From Chamaesiphon minutus PCC 6605 (lineage in GTDB: Bacteria > Cyanobacteriota > Cyanobacteriia > Cyanobacteriales > Chamaesiphonaceae), in assembly GCF_000317145.1 (NCBI RefSeq), contig NC_019697.1:6220096-6284095 (forward strand): a DNA stretch of 64,000 nt, written 5' to 3'. The notes under the pieces are model-generated. The model saw only the letters and a list, made by a program, of their open reading frames with translations. It was not told the origin of the DNA and did not search any database. A program made the translations under genes and the position numbers. Shown piece by piece: positions 52,415 through 62,710 of the stretch (its first letter is position 1; every line of letters starts with the position of its first letter).

Positions 52415-52463
52415 GACTTACTGACGAGGTTGAATCGACATTACCGCTAATGTGGGGTCGGGG

Positions 52464-53720
52464 CTAACGAGTGGGATTGGATTTTGACCGATCGAGAATT
52501 TTGTGGAATAGGGCTTGGTATCGATGTGCTTGGACTTGCATCGCATACTCGCGCTCTGCTTTCTCCCGTGCCGCCTGTCGCAAGCGGCAATGTCGCTCTG
52601 AGTCCTCCAGCACCCACGCGATCCCCCTCGCCAGATCTGCTGTATCACAGTACTGGGCTACATATCCATTTTGGTGGCAATCGACAATGTCTGCTAAGCC
52701 AGTATTGGCAAACACGACTACAGGCGTACCACAGGCGAGAGATTCGGAAGCTGTCTGCCCGAATGCCTCCTCAATTGAGGGGGCAATCATCACATCGGCA
52801 GCAGCATAGGCAATTTGCAGAGATAGATCGTCTTGTAACTTGCCCAAATAATGCACGGGAAAGCCTAAGTCTAGGGGCCGATCCGGCTTAGCAGAGCCGA
52901 AGACAACTAGTTCGATCCGATCGCCCCAACCCGTCTCTAGCAAACGATTTAGAGCCTGTTGCAGCAGGTGAAAGCCCTTGCGGGGATCGCCTGTGGCATC
53001 GATCGCTCCAAATAGAACTAGGTGCTTGGCTTGGGGTAAATTCAACAACTCTCTGGCGATGCTGGAATCGATCGGCTTAAATATATTAGTATCCAGTCCA
53101 AAGGGAATTACTTCTACCCGCACATCGCTAAACAGGGAGGAGGTTTGGGCGCATTTTGCCATCCACTCACTAGGGGCAACTACCGTAAGGTTGAGGTTTT
53201 TCCACATCCTAGCTTTGCGCTGCCACACCGAGCGCGACAGATCTGCTTCGCGATGACTTTGGAGTTGGGGACAATTACCACAGGCTTGCGTATAGCGATC
53301 GCAGCCTCCAGTATAATGACAGCCGCCTGTAAAGGCCCACATATCTTGGAGCGTCCAGACTAATGGCTGTTTGAACTTCGTCAAAGTTTCCACAGCTACG
53401 AAACCATTACAAACCCAGTTGAGATTGATCAAATCGGGAGTAAATCGATCTACGCTCTTAATCAACGCATCGGGAAACCACTGCGGTGAGAACATATGTT
53501 GGCGATGTTGATAGAAATTGAGAACAGAATCATCTCCTGCCGAGCGCAATTTGGCAAACAACTTACCTTCGGCAGCAATCACTGTGGGATCGCTACTCTG
53601 TTTATGTTGAACGATTAACTTGGAGTCAATGTTAATTCCGAGCATAGCCTGATGGGTACGATAGGCTGCTCTTGCTGCACCACCGACCAGGTCGAAAGTA
53701 CTCAAGTGTAAGACTTTCAT
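52464..53720 (-). CDS. GT4 glycosyltransferase
   Basis: A 418-residue GT4 enzyme. MKVLHLSTFDLVGGAARAAY opens it, a Cys cluster CHYTGGCDRYTQACGNCPQL lies near residue 155, and SIEEAFGQTASESLACGTPV is the donor loop. This Cys-rich type resembles WcaC-like transferases. It starts 8 bases after the end of the ABC transporter gene, so they form one operon. Confidence 0.92.
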   Translation of the reverse strand: MKVLHLSTFDLVGGAARAAYRTHQAMLGINIDSKLIVQHKQSSDPTVIAAEGKLFAKLRSAGDDSVLNFYQHRQHMFSPQWFPDALIKSVDRFTPDLINLNWVCNGFVAVETLTKFKQPLVWTLQDMWAFTGGCHYTGGCDRYTQACGNCPQLQSHREADLSRSVWQRKARMWKNLNLTVVAPSEWMAKCAQTSSLFSDVRVEVIPFGLDTNIFKPIDSSIARELLNLPQAKHLVLFGAIDATGDPRKGFHLLQQALNRLLETGWGDRIELVVFGSAKPDRPLDLGFPVHYLGKLQDDLSLQIAYAAADVMIAPSIEEAFGQTASESLACGTPVVVFANTGLADIVDCHQNGYVAQYCDTADLARGIAWVLEDSERHCRLRQAAREKAEREYAMQVQAHRYQALFHKILDRSKSNPTR

Positions 53721-53728
53721 TATTTTGT

Positions 53729-55513
53729 CTAATTCTCTAAAATAACTTCACTATAACTACCCGATCTTACTAACCTACCTCGATCCAACTCGTAAATGCG
53801 ATCGCAATGTTCGATAGTAGAGAGACGATGAGCGATAATAATCATGGTCTTAATCCCGCTCAAAGATTTAATTGCTTCTGTAACTAAACCCTCTGTCTCA
53901 TTATCTAAAGCAGCAGTTGCTTCATCAAAAACCAGGATTTCTCGCTCGTGATAGAGAGCGCGAGCGATACCGACTCTTTGACGTTGACCGCCAGACAAAA
54001 GTACTCCTCGTTCACCGACCATCGTATTTAGCCCTTGCGGAAGTTGTTCGACTACTTCTTCTAGTTGTGCTGCTACAATTGCCTTGTGTAGTCGTTGAAG
54101 ATCGATCGATCTATCTTCAACGCCAAATGCAATATTTCGTTCGAGTGTGTCATCGATTAGAAAGATCGATTGAGGAACATATCCTATTGAATTTTGCCAA
54201 GCTCTAAGATCTGAATAGATTGAGGCACCATCAACTGTGATATCTCCATGCTGAGGAACTAATAGACCTAAAATAACATCCACAAGAGTAGTTTTACCAG
54301 CTCCCGATCTGCCGATTAAACCAATCGCTTCTCCTTTTTTAATAGTTAGAGAAACTCGATCTAGAGATGTTTTTTCCGCATAAGGATAGCCGTATGAAAT
54401 ATCATCTAAAATAATCCTTTCCCTAAATGAGAATACTAATCTAGAATGAATCTCATCCTTTAAGGCAATAAATTTATTATTTATAGATGTATTTGTATTC
54501 TCTAATTCCTTTAAATCTAAGTGTATTTTATCCAGTGAATAGGTATTGTATCGAATTGTATTAACAGCAGATAACATATTACCAACTGCGGGAAGTAACC
54601 GGATAGAAGCTAATGCAAATATTCCCAATACCGAGCTTAAATTTTGAGCATTCCCCTGATTGGTGGAAATATAAAAAAAAGTAAAACCAATTAAAAAAGC
54701 GATCAAGAAAGTTTCAACCGCATATCGGGGTAAATTACCAAAGCTTAATGCTAAACTGGCACTAGTTGAATATCGTTCGATTTGAGATACTAGCTTACCT
54801 TCAAAGTATGACTCACAACCGATGACTTTTGTCTCCTTAAAACCTCCCATCCCGTGATTTATCGATCGGATCATCTCGGTCATTGCATCGGAAGAGTCCT
54901 TTCCCCATCGGATAGTTTTATGTTTTAAAGATTTTAATATTGCATAGGAAATTATTAAAATCCCACCAATAATAATCAATGCCATTGCATTGGTTTTAAC
55001 CAATAGTCCTACTAGTGCTAAAGTAACGATGGCATTAGATATCGATGTCAGGAGTGGCATCATCACGCCATTACTAAAACGTTCTGTTTCAATTGTAATG
55101 TTTTGAATTAAGGAAGCACTATTTCTACCTAAATGAAAAGTGTAAGGTGCTGCTAAATATCGATTCATTAGTCTAGCGGCTAGTTCACCTTGCTGCCTGA
55201 AGCCGAATTCAAAAATAAATCTTTGAGAGTTAAAACTTAAGAACGCTTTTAAAAGGAAAATTACAATTATTGAGCAGCCAATTAAACTCAAAAACTGAGT
55301 TTTAGATTCCAGATTCAATCCTTGATAAATTGATTTTAAGAGATTATTTTCAGCGATTAAATTAGGATTAGTAGCTAAAGAGATAAATGGCCCAATCAAG
55401 CCAGCACCTATCACTTCTAAGCAAGAGACAAAAATAAAGAGCAATACCATCAGCAGGAGCGTTTTGTACTTCCCTTTAAGAATGTACAGAAATTTAGATA
55501 GGTATTGAGGCAT
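53729..55513 (-). CDS. ABC transporter, fused permease-ATPase (flippase type)
   Basis: A 594-residue half-transporter. Six hydrophobic helices lie in the first 330 residues; the ATPase domain has Walker A GRSGAGKTT (401-409), signature LSGGQRQRVGIARAL (506-520), Walker B ILVFDEATAALD (526-537) and the His switch at 562. It works as a homodimer. Sequence style and context suggest a lipid-linked oligosaccharide flippase (PglK/MsbA-like), filling the role of Wzx, which is not otherwise present in the window. Transmembrane part AT-rich. Confidence 0.9.
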   Translation of the reverse strand: MPQYLSKFLYILKGKYKTLLLMVLLFIFVSCLEVIGAGLIGPFISLATNPNLIAENNLLKSIYQGLNLESKTQFLSLIGCSIIVIFLLKAFLSFNSQRFIFEFGFRQQGELAARLMNRYLAAPYTFHLGRNSASLIQNITIETERFSNGVMMPLLTSISNAIVTLALVGLLVKTNAMALIIIGGILIISYAILKSLKHKTIRWGKDSSDAMTEMIRSINHGMGGFKETKVIGCESYFEGKLVSQIERYSTSASLALSFGNLPRYAVETFLIAFLIGFTFFYISTNQGNAQNLSSVLGIFALASIRLLPAVGNMLSAVNTIRYNTYSLDKIHLDLKELENTNTSINNKFIALKDEIHSRLVFSFRERIILDDISYGYPYAEKTSLDRVSLTIKKGEAIGLIGRSGAGKTTLVDVILGLLVPQHGDITVDGASIYSDLRAWQNSIGYVPQSIFLIDDTLERNIAFGVEDRSIDLQRLHKAIVAAQLEEVVEQLPQGLNTMVGERGVLLSGGQRQRVGIARALYHEREILVFDEATAALDNETEGLVTEAIKSLSGIKTMIIIAHRLSTIEHCDRIYELDRGRLVRSGSYSEVILEN

Positions 55514-55663
55514 AATAATATAACGCTAATAGCATAAGTTAAGACATTTGAGAGATCGTAAAAACACAAATGCTTAAAACACAGTTAATATTTTGTCAAT
55601 GATTTGATTTATCCGGATCGCCGACATCGTTAGTGAATAGCAGCCAATTATTGTATCACCAAC

Positions 55664-56092
55664 CTATACTATAAACTGAAAATCCTTTGTATAGTTGCAG
55701 CCTAGCATCCGCGAGTTCCGACGAGTGAACTGACCGACAGAAGGGTTCCCGTCCGGAGCAACGGCCCCACTTGCATATTGCCATAGATCTCGTGGCGCGA
55801 TCGAAATTTGAAAATTGCCATTTTCGCATCTGCATACGTGATACCACTGAGTTTGCTGGCATCGATCGCACCAAAAAGCTTCAATCCATTCTCCCACAAT
55901 GGGTACTGCCATCTGCGCTGATACCAGGCGCAAGGCATTCTGACGAGGCATTCCTCGCTGTTGCAGTTGTTCGGCGCGATCGGCAAATAAAGGATATTTC
56001 TTGCTGACGCTATCAATGTAGCAGCCATGGATCGGACAGCAGATAGCTCGTCGTTTTGTACGTTTTCGATTTTGGTCACACCTTTTCTGCAC
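55664..56092 (-). CDS. Cyanobacterial conserved hypothetical, Cys-rich
   Basis: A 142-residue protein starting with GTG at 56092, preceded by GGGAG 6 bases upstream. It has two Cys pairs: ICCPIHGCYIDS near the N-terminus and FWCDRCQQTQWYHVCRC in the middle, a probable zinc ribbon. Between them is KYPLFADRAEQLQQRGMPRQ, a helical part I recall from homologues beside cyanobacterial polysaccharide loci. The competing frame 55702-56169 lacks this pattern and is rejected. It could regulate the cluster, but no function is established. Confidence 0.7.
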   Translation of the reverse strand: MQKRCDQNRKRTKRRAICCPIHGCYIDSVSKKYPLFADRAEQLQQRGMPRQNALRLVSAQMAVPIVGEWIEAFWCDRCQQTQWYHVCRCENGNFQISIAPRDLWQYASGAVAPDGNPSVGQFTRRNSRMLGCNYTKDFQFIV

Positions 56093-56823
56093 TTCGATCT
56101 CCCGTACCCTTTGAGTAAAAACAAAAATGGGAAGATTACGTTGGAGAGACTGAGATCGAAAAAGACCATCGAAGCCTACTCCTAATAAATCAACAACTAA
56201 AGTATTTGGTTTGTAAGGAATGACCGCACTATCAGAGTTTTAAATTATCTAAATCTCGGTTTGGTATGTCCTGACTACTACAATAACAATGTCATCCTCA
56301 GATTTGCAATCAGCAAAAGTACGTAGATTGACAAAACGCTCAAATACAAGCAAATTGAGGCTTTTTTCCGAAGATTAACAATATTTTATGGGTAGTAACT
56401 TCATGTTACCAAACTGACTTAAATTATGTTACAATATGTTTGTATTTCAAAAAATAAATTCTGTAATAAAAAATACTTTTTAGTCTTTTTTAAATGTATT
56501 TTTACTAAATTTGTAATAGATTGAGATATATTGCGGAATTAAATTGAATCTTTATGTTGAATAATATTGACAATTTTTGCCTTTCTTGAAGCCCATAACA
56601 CAGATGGCTGCTACTCGAAGCTTGGTTGCTACTCGATTGGTACGTTGTTATCTAGATTCAGCATAATGACAATTGACATTGTTTGTAATTATCGGCGATC
56701 ATCTTTAGGACGAGTTTTGCAAAGTATTCTAAATACATATCATTAGTTATTTATTTGGAACTTACATGTTGTAGCCAAAATCAGGTCCAAGTCAACAGAG
56801 TATTTTAAACTCGGAGCGATCGC
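56093..56823. promoter_or_regulatory. 730-bp AT-rich divergent regulatory region
   Basis: No gene seen. It separates the minus-strand EPS operons from the plus-strand initiating transferase gene. AT-rich, with several TTGACA-like words (for example near 56675) but no well-spaced -10. A long 5' leader or transcription factor sites are likely here. Confidence 0.5.
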
Positions 56824-58281
56824 ATGACCGATATCAACGAAATCGATCTCACTGGTAATCTGTGGCAGATCGAAGATATTAGAGCAACAAACCTATCTCT
56901 TCGTTGGCGAACGCCCCTGGTAGTGTTGCGATCGATGATTCTCATCCTACTCGATGCTGCAATGTTGTTCGTCTCATGGCAGAGTGCAGATCGCCTTGGC
57001 ACGTCAGGCTCGATCCAGATCTCCGAGTCAATCTGGCCGATTATCGTCATCAGTATCGGGACTCTTGCCGCTTCGGGATTTTACGGGACTGACGATCGAT
57101 TGCACAGATTTGCCAAATTGCTTAAATCTTTAACATTGGCACATTCGACTATCTTGATTGGTGCTTTTTTATACCAACCAGGAATGTGGTGGGTCACGAG
57201 ATCGGTATTTGCATTCGCATTGGCGTTAAATTTTATACTTGTTGGTTCGGCGAGATTTTTATTAGATTTACTAATTATTCAGATTCGCAATCGTTGCCCC
57301 ATTTTGCAGCAACCAGTAGCCCTCTTGGGAGAGCGCGGGGATATCGAAAAAGTCCAAAGTATCATCAAACGCTCCCAGCAATTTAGAGTGGAGCGCATCA
57401 TCGATTTTGCCGATTGGGATCTGCAAAGTCAATTAGATCCGCTGTTCTCGCTGATTCAAGCCAGTAAAGTCAGTGAGGTATTCGTCTGCTCGCAGCAGCC
57501 GATCGACAATCAAATTATTTTGTTTTGGAAATTAAAATCAGTTGGCATTCATCTCAGAATGGTACCGACGCAGCTACAGCTACCACAACGAGCTGCGGAA
57601 ACCAAGATGATCGGTGAGATTACCACCAGCCGTTTTAAATCTATCTCGATTTTGGGAACTAGTTTTCGGCTGAAACAACTCTTGGATCGAGTCGCTGCAT
57701 TTATCCTCCTGGTTATCCTATCGCCAGTTTTTTTAGCAATCGCGATCGCGATCCGCAGATCTTCCCCCGGCCTGATTTTTTACAAACAGGAGCGAATCGG
57801 TCTCAAAGGTCGTCCTTTCAAAGTTTGGAAGTTTAGGACGATGGTAGCAAATGCCAGTGAACTCCAAGCAGAACTCGAAGCCCAAAATGAAGTTAAAGGC
57901 GGAGTCTTATTTAAAATCAAAGCAGATCCGCGCATTACTAAAGTTGGTAAGTTTCTGCGCAAGTATAGCTTGGATGAGTTGCCACAATTAATCAACGTTC
58001 TCCAAGGTAGAATGAGCTTAGTGGGGCCACGTCCGATCTCAGTTAGGGACTATGAATTATCGATCCAAGATATCGAACAATTCTCGTCCGATAAATTATT
58101 GCGCTATGAAGTTTTGCCAGGAATTACTGGACTATGGCAAGTTAAAGGACGTACTAGTAGCGATTCTAATGAGATTTTTTATTGGGATATGGTTTATATC
58201 TTACAATGGTCTCTGACTCTCGATTTAAAAATATTACTCGAAACAATTAAGGTTGTTGTATGTAAAGAAGGATCTTATTAA
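56824..58281 (+). CDS. Polyprenyl-phosphate glycosyl-1-phosphate transferase (initiating)
   Basis: A 485-residue membrane enzyme that starts repeat-unit synthesis by moving a sugar-1-phosphate to undecaprenyl phosphate. Four N-terminal helices (first LRSMILILLDAAMLFVSW), a central CoA-binding-like Rossmann part (residues about 150-275), a fifth helix AFILLVILSPVFLAIAIAI, then the catalytic bac_transf domain: KQERIGLKGRPFKVWKFRTM, LPQLINVLQGRMSLVGPRP, and PGITGLWQVKGR. This is the WbaP/CpsE type. GGAG lies 7 bases before the ATG. Confidence 0.95.
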   Translation: MTDINEIDLTGNLWQIEDIRATNLSLRWRTPLVVLRSMILILLDAAMLFVSWQSADRLGTSGSIQISESIWPIIVISIGTLAASGFYGTDDRLHRFAKLLKSLTLAHSTILIGAFLYQPGMWWVTRSVFAFALALNFILVGSARFLLDLLIIQIRNRCPILQQPVALLGERGDIEKVQSIIKRSQQFRVERIIDFADWDLQSQLDPLFSLIQASKVSEVFVCSQQPIDNQIILFWKLKSVGIHLRMVPTQLQLPQRAAETKMIGEITTSRFKSISILGTSFRLKQLLDRVAAFILLVILSPVFLAIAIAIRRSSPGLIFYKQERIGLKGRPFKVWKFRTMVANASELQAELEAQNEVKGGVLFKIKADPRITKVGKFLRKYSLDELPQLINVLQGRMSLVGPRPISVRDYELSIQDIEQFSSDKLLRYEVLPGITGLWQVKGRTSSDSNEIFYWDMVYILQWSLTLDLKILLETIKVVVCKEGSY

Positions 58282-58310
58282 TTGATAATTGCAATTTTGG
58301 CTAATGACAT

Positions 58311-58345
58311 AAAATCCGCTGTTACTATAGGCAACAGCGGATTTT
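58311..58345. terminator. Hairpin terminator between convergent genes
   Basis: A 13-bp stem, AAAATCCGCTGTT (58311-58323) with AACAGCGGATTTT (58333-58345), loop of 9, followed by ATTTA. It lies between the transferase stop and the TPR gene, and can serve both directions. Confidence 0.85.
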
Positions 58346-58386
58346 ATTTAGGAAAAACGACATCTAGGCAACCTAAGATCCCGCGA

Positions 58387-59238
58387 CTACTTGGCAACTT
58401 GAGGTGCAGCAGTTGGATTACTCTGTGCGGGTGCGACTTTACTGGGCGCGCTCGTCACCTTGGGTGGTTGAGTGGCTTGCACTAATTGCTTAATTTGATC
58501 TTTATACTCAGCCGGAGCTAGATCGACAGCAGTACTCATCAGCGACTGTGCTTGGGTGAGATTACCCATCTGTTTGAACACCAGCGCTTTTGCCAAAACT
58601 GGCCGAAAATCTTGCTTATTGGCCTCGATCGCGGCATCATATATCCCTAACGCATCGGCATTGCGCTGTTGGGTGAGATAGATTTGCGCCATTAGGAGTT
58701 TAATCGGTGTGGCATCTGCATCGGTAGCAACAGTCTTCAAAGCGGTCTGCACTACACCCATAGCGGCTTCGGGACGTTTGGCATCGATGAGTAAACTTAC
58801 CAATCCTTGTAGGGCATTAATATTTTGCGGTTGCAGTGCCAATACAGTCCGATAACTAGCTGTCGCTCCTTCTCGATCTCCCAAATACTGTTTGGTCTGA
58901 GCGACTAGCACTGTATAGTTGGGAGTCTGGGGATTGAGTGCGGCAATTTTTTCGAGTGGTGCCAAGCTGCCTTTGATATCGCCCAGTTGCAGCCGAGCAT
59001 CTAGCAAGCCTTTAAGCGCGACTTGATTTTCTGGCTCTTTTTGCAATACCTGAGTGTAGCCGTTGATTTGCGATTGCAGTTGACTAGTTTGGGCGGCAGA
59101 AAGGCGATTGGCTTCGGTGGCAACCACAGCCCCACCATCTAAGACAAAATTAAATAGGGGAAATAGCGAAAATCCAGTTAGAGCCAGCAGAGACACAGCT
59201 ACTACTAGATTGATGACCCAGCGATGACGATTTAACAC
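58387..59238 (-). CDS. TPR-repeat membrane-anchored protein
   Basis: A 283-residue protein with one N-terminal helix (WVINLVVAVSLLALTGFSLF) and about five tetratricopeptide units from residue 45 on (for example YTQVLQKEPENQVALKGLLD and YRTVLALQPQNINALQGLVS). The last ~25 residues are Pro/Ala/Ser-rich and probably disordered. It starts with GTG at 59238. TPR units mediate protein-protein contacts; partners are not indicated by the context. Confidence 0.88.
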   Translation of the reverse strand: MLNRHRWVINLVVAVSLLALTGFSLFPLFNFVLDGGAVVATEANRLSAAQTSQLQSQINGYTQVLQKEPENQVALKGLLDARLQLGDIKGSLAPLEKIAALNPQTPNYTVLVAQTKQYLGDREGATASYRTVLALQPQNINALQGLVSLLIDAKRPEAAMGVVQTALKTVATDADATPIKLLMAQIYLTQQRNADALGIYDAAIEANKQDFRPVLAKALVFKQMGNLTQAQSLMSTAVDLAPAEYKDQIKQLVQATQPPKVTSAPSKVAPAQSNPTAAPQVAK

Positions 59239-59391
59239 AGACTGCTCTCAATGATGGACTATCGATCTTGTCGATCTTATTACAAAAGTGACTATTTAGC
59301 GCACAGCAGAGAAACTTGTTTTCAGCGGGGGAAGGAGGAAAGCGTTGCAAGTATTTACCTATACCCTTTCCCCTATACCCTTTGCCCTCAT

Positions 59392-61551
59392 TTAAGGTTC
59401 GATAAAAGTATCGACATTCCCATCTGGCTGGAATAACACCCGAATTTTTTGGTCGCTACTGCCTGCGGCGGCTGGCGAAACTAGTTTTTGTCCCGGCTTG
59501 ATAAATTTAGTCTCCCGGAGATAGGCACTGGCGGCTTCACCTTGGGGATCTATACTACGCACCACACCGCTTTTACCATTAACTTGAACCACGTATTGCA
59601 GGGAATTGGGTTGATTATTACCTGCTTTCCACTTACCTTGAAAGTAACGTCTGCTTTCTTGTAGCAAGGGCACTTCCGGCTCGATTCCCCCTGCGTTAGA
59701 TTGCAAGGGTTTGTCGGGCACGACTGGTGGGTTTTGCAGATCGGGTGTTGCTGAATTTGGTTGGTTGGGGTCGATTAGATTGGGATTTCTCGGTACTGGT
59801 GTAAATGGCTCAAAGCTAGACGATGGGGTTAGAACTGCATTTGGAGTAGGTTTGGCTGCTTGAGTAGCAGATCTTTTGGCTGAAGTTCTCATAGCTGGAT
59901 CGATCTGGTTGGGAACTTCCGTGGAGGGGAGGGCTTTAAACGGCGGGTTGACGCTCGCGGGCGCATTTAAAGGTGGAATCGCCATCGGCTGGTTGGAAAC
60001 CGAGATTTTGCCAGGACTAGTCATCTCGGTTGGCAGTTGCGCGCTAGCAGTGGTTGTTTTGGTAGGAGTTTTAGCTTTTGATGCGGGATTGGTAGTTTTG
60101 GCAGTGCCAGTTGTGGGTTTGGTCGCCACCGACGAGGGTTGAGTTGCATTGAGTGGATTGGGAGCAACGCCATTGCCCGAGAGAATGCTCGCCGTGCTCT
60201 GTTGAGTAGTGCTGCTGGGCGTACCGAGAGGATTGTCGATAGTCTGTCCTGGTTGAGTAGCGATCGCATCTGGCAAGGGAGCTACACCGAGTTTACCGGG
60301 TGTTTGAGCCGCGTTCGTGCTAGAGTCGATCGGGTTAGTGACTTGAGGCGGTTGGACTGGCTGCTGTTGCCACGGTGTCGGTAAAGTCCCAGTAGTGTTA
60401 GTCGTTGTGGTTCCAGAGGTGGGGGTCTGTGCTAATTCCCCTGCTCCTGGTTTGACTGGAGTAGATTTTGTGGGTCCTCCCAAACTGGGGGATTTCATCA
60501 TACTCGCAATATCTTGAAAGGGTTTGAAATTGGGGTCGAGGATAAATAGCCCTCCGACCATCGCTATCGTCGCGCCTACGGCCCACGGCAAGGCTGACAT
60601 CCACGACGAACGTGTCCGTCGAGTCCGATAATAGATGGGTTCAGACTCTGCCCCTGAAGACATGTGTGGTAGATTTGGCAAGCGCGAGCGAGAAACCACT
60701 GCCTCCAGATCGATCGGCTGTTCGCCATTGACTGGAATGCTGACTCGATCGAATGCTGTACTTGGAGCTGGGGAACTGACGGCCATCTGTTCGGATGCGT
60801 ATTCGTCTAAGACGGTAGCTAGATCGAATAGTTGAATGGCTGAAAGGACAATTGTTTCGCCCGATGCTGGTGTAGCTAGATTGCCTAAGTGGAGCTGATG
60901 ATCGAGAGAGCGTTGGCGGACTTCACCTCCGACCGATTCATTGCTAACGCCCGTTAGATAGGGCTGGTTTGTTGCACTTTGATGGCCTGAATTGGGTGTT
61001 AATCGCCCATCGCCGCTGCCGATGAGTCGAGTGATGCTGGCAGGATCGGGTTTTGGCTTACGACCGAGTAGTTTATCGATAATCGATCGATCGTCCGATG
61101 TGAATGCAGGTGGAGGTGCTGAAGTATTGTCTTTTAGCAATCCTGGTAAATTTTTAAGAATTCCCGATCGAGCGGCACGCGGATCTAAATTGGGATTGAG
61201 GCGCGCACTACTGGGCGTGTCTGCGACTGGCTCTGGGGTCGGTGCTTTACGCTCTTCGCTATCTGGCACTGGTTCTTCGATCGCGACGATGCGCTTGGCA
61301 CCTGGGAGCGGGAATTGGGCGACCAGTTCGGAGATATACTTATTGACAACCTGATGGAGCCGAGCTAGCTGCTGTGATTGACCGTGCAAAGTGATGCGGT
61401 CGGTTTCACTACGATCTGGATCTTCTAAATGCAAGACAAAATCCATCGGTACCCCCGATTGCCGATTGAGTCGAGGCTCTGTTTTGCTAGAGACAATCAG
61501 CGCACAGGTGGGTGCTGTATAAGTACGAGTTGTCAAGTTATTAGATTCCAT
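59392..61551 (-). CDS. DUF4335 protein with long proline/threonine-rich region
   Basis: A 719-residue cyanobacterial DUF4335 protein. The conserved N-terminal region (about 1-90) contains RTYTAPTCALIVSSKTEP and DFVLHLEDPDRSETDRITLHG. After a second conserved part (TIVLSAIQLFDLATVLDEYA, about residue 235) comes one membrane helix (LPWAVGATIAMVGGLFIL, about 330). A Thr/Pro/Ser-rich, low-complexity stretch of about 270 residues follows, then a short folded C-terminus (FQGKWKAGNNQPNSLQYVVQ). It is paired with the DUF3038 gene on the same strand, an arrangement conserved in cyanobacteria. The function is unknown. Confidence 0.88.
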   Translation of the reverse strand: MESNNLTTRTYTAPTCALIVSSKTEPRLNRQSGVPMDFVLHLEDPDRSETDRITLHGQSQQLARLHQVVNKYISELVAQFPLPGAKRIVAIEEPVPDSEERKAPTPEPVADTPSSARLNPNLDPRAARSGILKNLPGLLKDNTSAPPPAFTSDDRSIIDKLLGRKPKPDPASITRLIGSGDGRLTPNSGHQSATNQPYLTGVSNESVGGEVRQRSLDHQLHLGNLATPASGETIVLSAIQLFDLATVLDEYASEQMAVSSPAPSTAFDRVSIPVNGEQPIDLEAVVSRSRLPNLPHMSSGAESEPIYYRTRRTRSSWMSALPWAVGATIAMVGGLFILDPNFKPFQDIASMMKSPSLGGPTKSTPVKPGAGELAQTPTSGTTTTNTTGTLPTPWQQQPVQPPQVTNPIDSSTNAAQTPGKLGVAPLPDAIATQPGQTIDNPLGTPSSTTQQSTASILSGNGVAPNPLNATQPSSVATKPTTGTAKTTNPASKAKTPTKTTTASAQLPTEMTSPGKISVSNQPMAIPPLNAPASVNPPFKALPSTEVPNQIDPAMRTSAKRSATQAAKPTPNAVLTPSSSFEPFTPVPRNPNLIDPNQPNSATPDLQNPPVVPDKPLQSNAGGIEPEVPLLQESRRYFQGKWKAGNNQPNSLQYVVQVNGKSGVVRSIDPQGEAASAYLRETKFIKPGQKLVSPAAAGSSDQKIRVLFQPDGNVDTFIEP

Positions 61552-61585
61552 TATATTCAGTAATTAAAAAATAATTAGTTTAGCT

Positions 61586-62182
61586 CTAAGTAGTGGGATT
61601 GTCCGTTGGCGAAGCCTCGCCTCTGGCGGATCGCTCGGCTCGTTGCAATAATGCGTTCCAAAGTCGTTGATGTCCGTTGGGACTACTATAGAATAATAAG
61701 TTGATGAGTAAGTTGAGGGCTGTTTCCGTGAGTGCTTCAAAGGACTCGCGCCGATCCGTACCAAAACGCATCTGATACATTGTAATAAAATTACCGATAT
61801 AATCGGCTAAAGATGGCGATTGTAGTGGTAATTGATGATACTGATTTGTCTTTTGCCAATAGCTGATATTTCGACGCAGTAGGGAATGATGTTCTTTGGC
61901 TAAATGATGCAAGATAATGACTAAAGCTCGTAGCAGTTGGACATCTACATGGGAGCGGTGGGTATCGCGATTTGACGGCCAATTCTCCAGCCAGCCTGAA
62001 ACGAGCGCATCTAACTCCAAGTCTGTAGCAACTTGTCGCAGTGCCGCCCGATCTAGTTGCGTCAGTGCTGCTAGCGCGATCGCGACTAAATCTAGTTCTT
62101 TAGCAATCTCGTTGAGGTGCGATGGTGCGAGCTGCGATACGATTAATAATTCATCCAACTTGGGGTTTGATGCAGGCATCAT
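61586..62182 (-). CDS. DUF3038 protein
   Basis: A 198-residue all-helical protein of family DUF3038: KLDELLIVSQLAPSHLNEIA, VAIALAALTQLDRAALRQVA, then HHLAKEHHSLLRRNISYW. I prefer the Met at 62182 over Met at 62251 or 62197 because family members begin just before PASNPKLDEL-type sequence; no ribosome site decides it. The final ~18 codons are formed by a TTGGCGAAGCC-type repeat (about 61602-61630), giving the tail RSARGEASPTDN. It is first in a pair with DUF4335. Confidence 0.85.
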   Translation of the reverse strand: MMPASNPKLDELLIVSQLAPSHLNEIAKELDLVAIALAALTQLDRAALRQVATDLELDALVSGWLENWPSNRDTHRSHVDVQLLRALVIILHHLAKEHHSLLRRNISYWQKTNQYHQLPLQSPSLADYIGNFITMYQMRFGTDRRESFEALTETALNLLINLLFYSSPNGHQRLWNALLQRAERSARGEASPTDNPTT

Positions 62183-62710
62183 TCGGATAGACAACATAAG
62201 AATATAAGAGCTGAAAACCCAAGCCGCATTATTAGCAGACACGGTTAACAACAGTGGCCGATGGGAAAAATATTCAACTACTCATTCCGACCCATCTTAG
62301 CTAGTGAATGTTTCGACGTTGCCATTGTCTAGCCAATGGCTGGTTTAACTAGTCGATCGAGCCGAATTAAGCTTAGTTAAACTGCTGATGTGATATCAGC
62401 AATTGTATCACAGTGTCTTCTCGATGAATAAGCTAATAGCGGGGTGGATGGGTAATGGGTAATGGTTGAATGCGGCTCGCAAGGACGCAAGCGTTCGCTA
62501 TCCCCCAGTGATGATTGCCGTACTGACTAATCCGCTCGAGACGCTAGGTTTTGATAGAATATAGACGTAAACTGTCCGCCACTAACAAAATCCCGCCACC
62601 GCTAGCCCCAGCGATAAAACCGCCATTTACAGCGGACTAAACTTGCGTGCTAGCCGTTCTAGTTTCGCTCTAGAAGTGGCAAATCCCAAACATTGGTGTC
62701 AGACCAATTC

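Noticed and set aside
55702..56169. Alternative frame of 155 codons over the Cys-rich protein
   Set aside because: The other frame has a GGGAG-GTG start and two Cys pairs in a zinc-ribbon pattern; this one has none.
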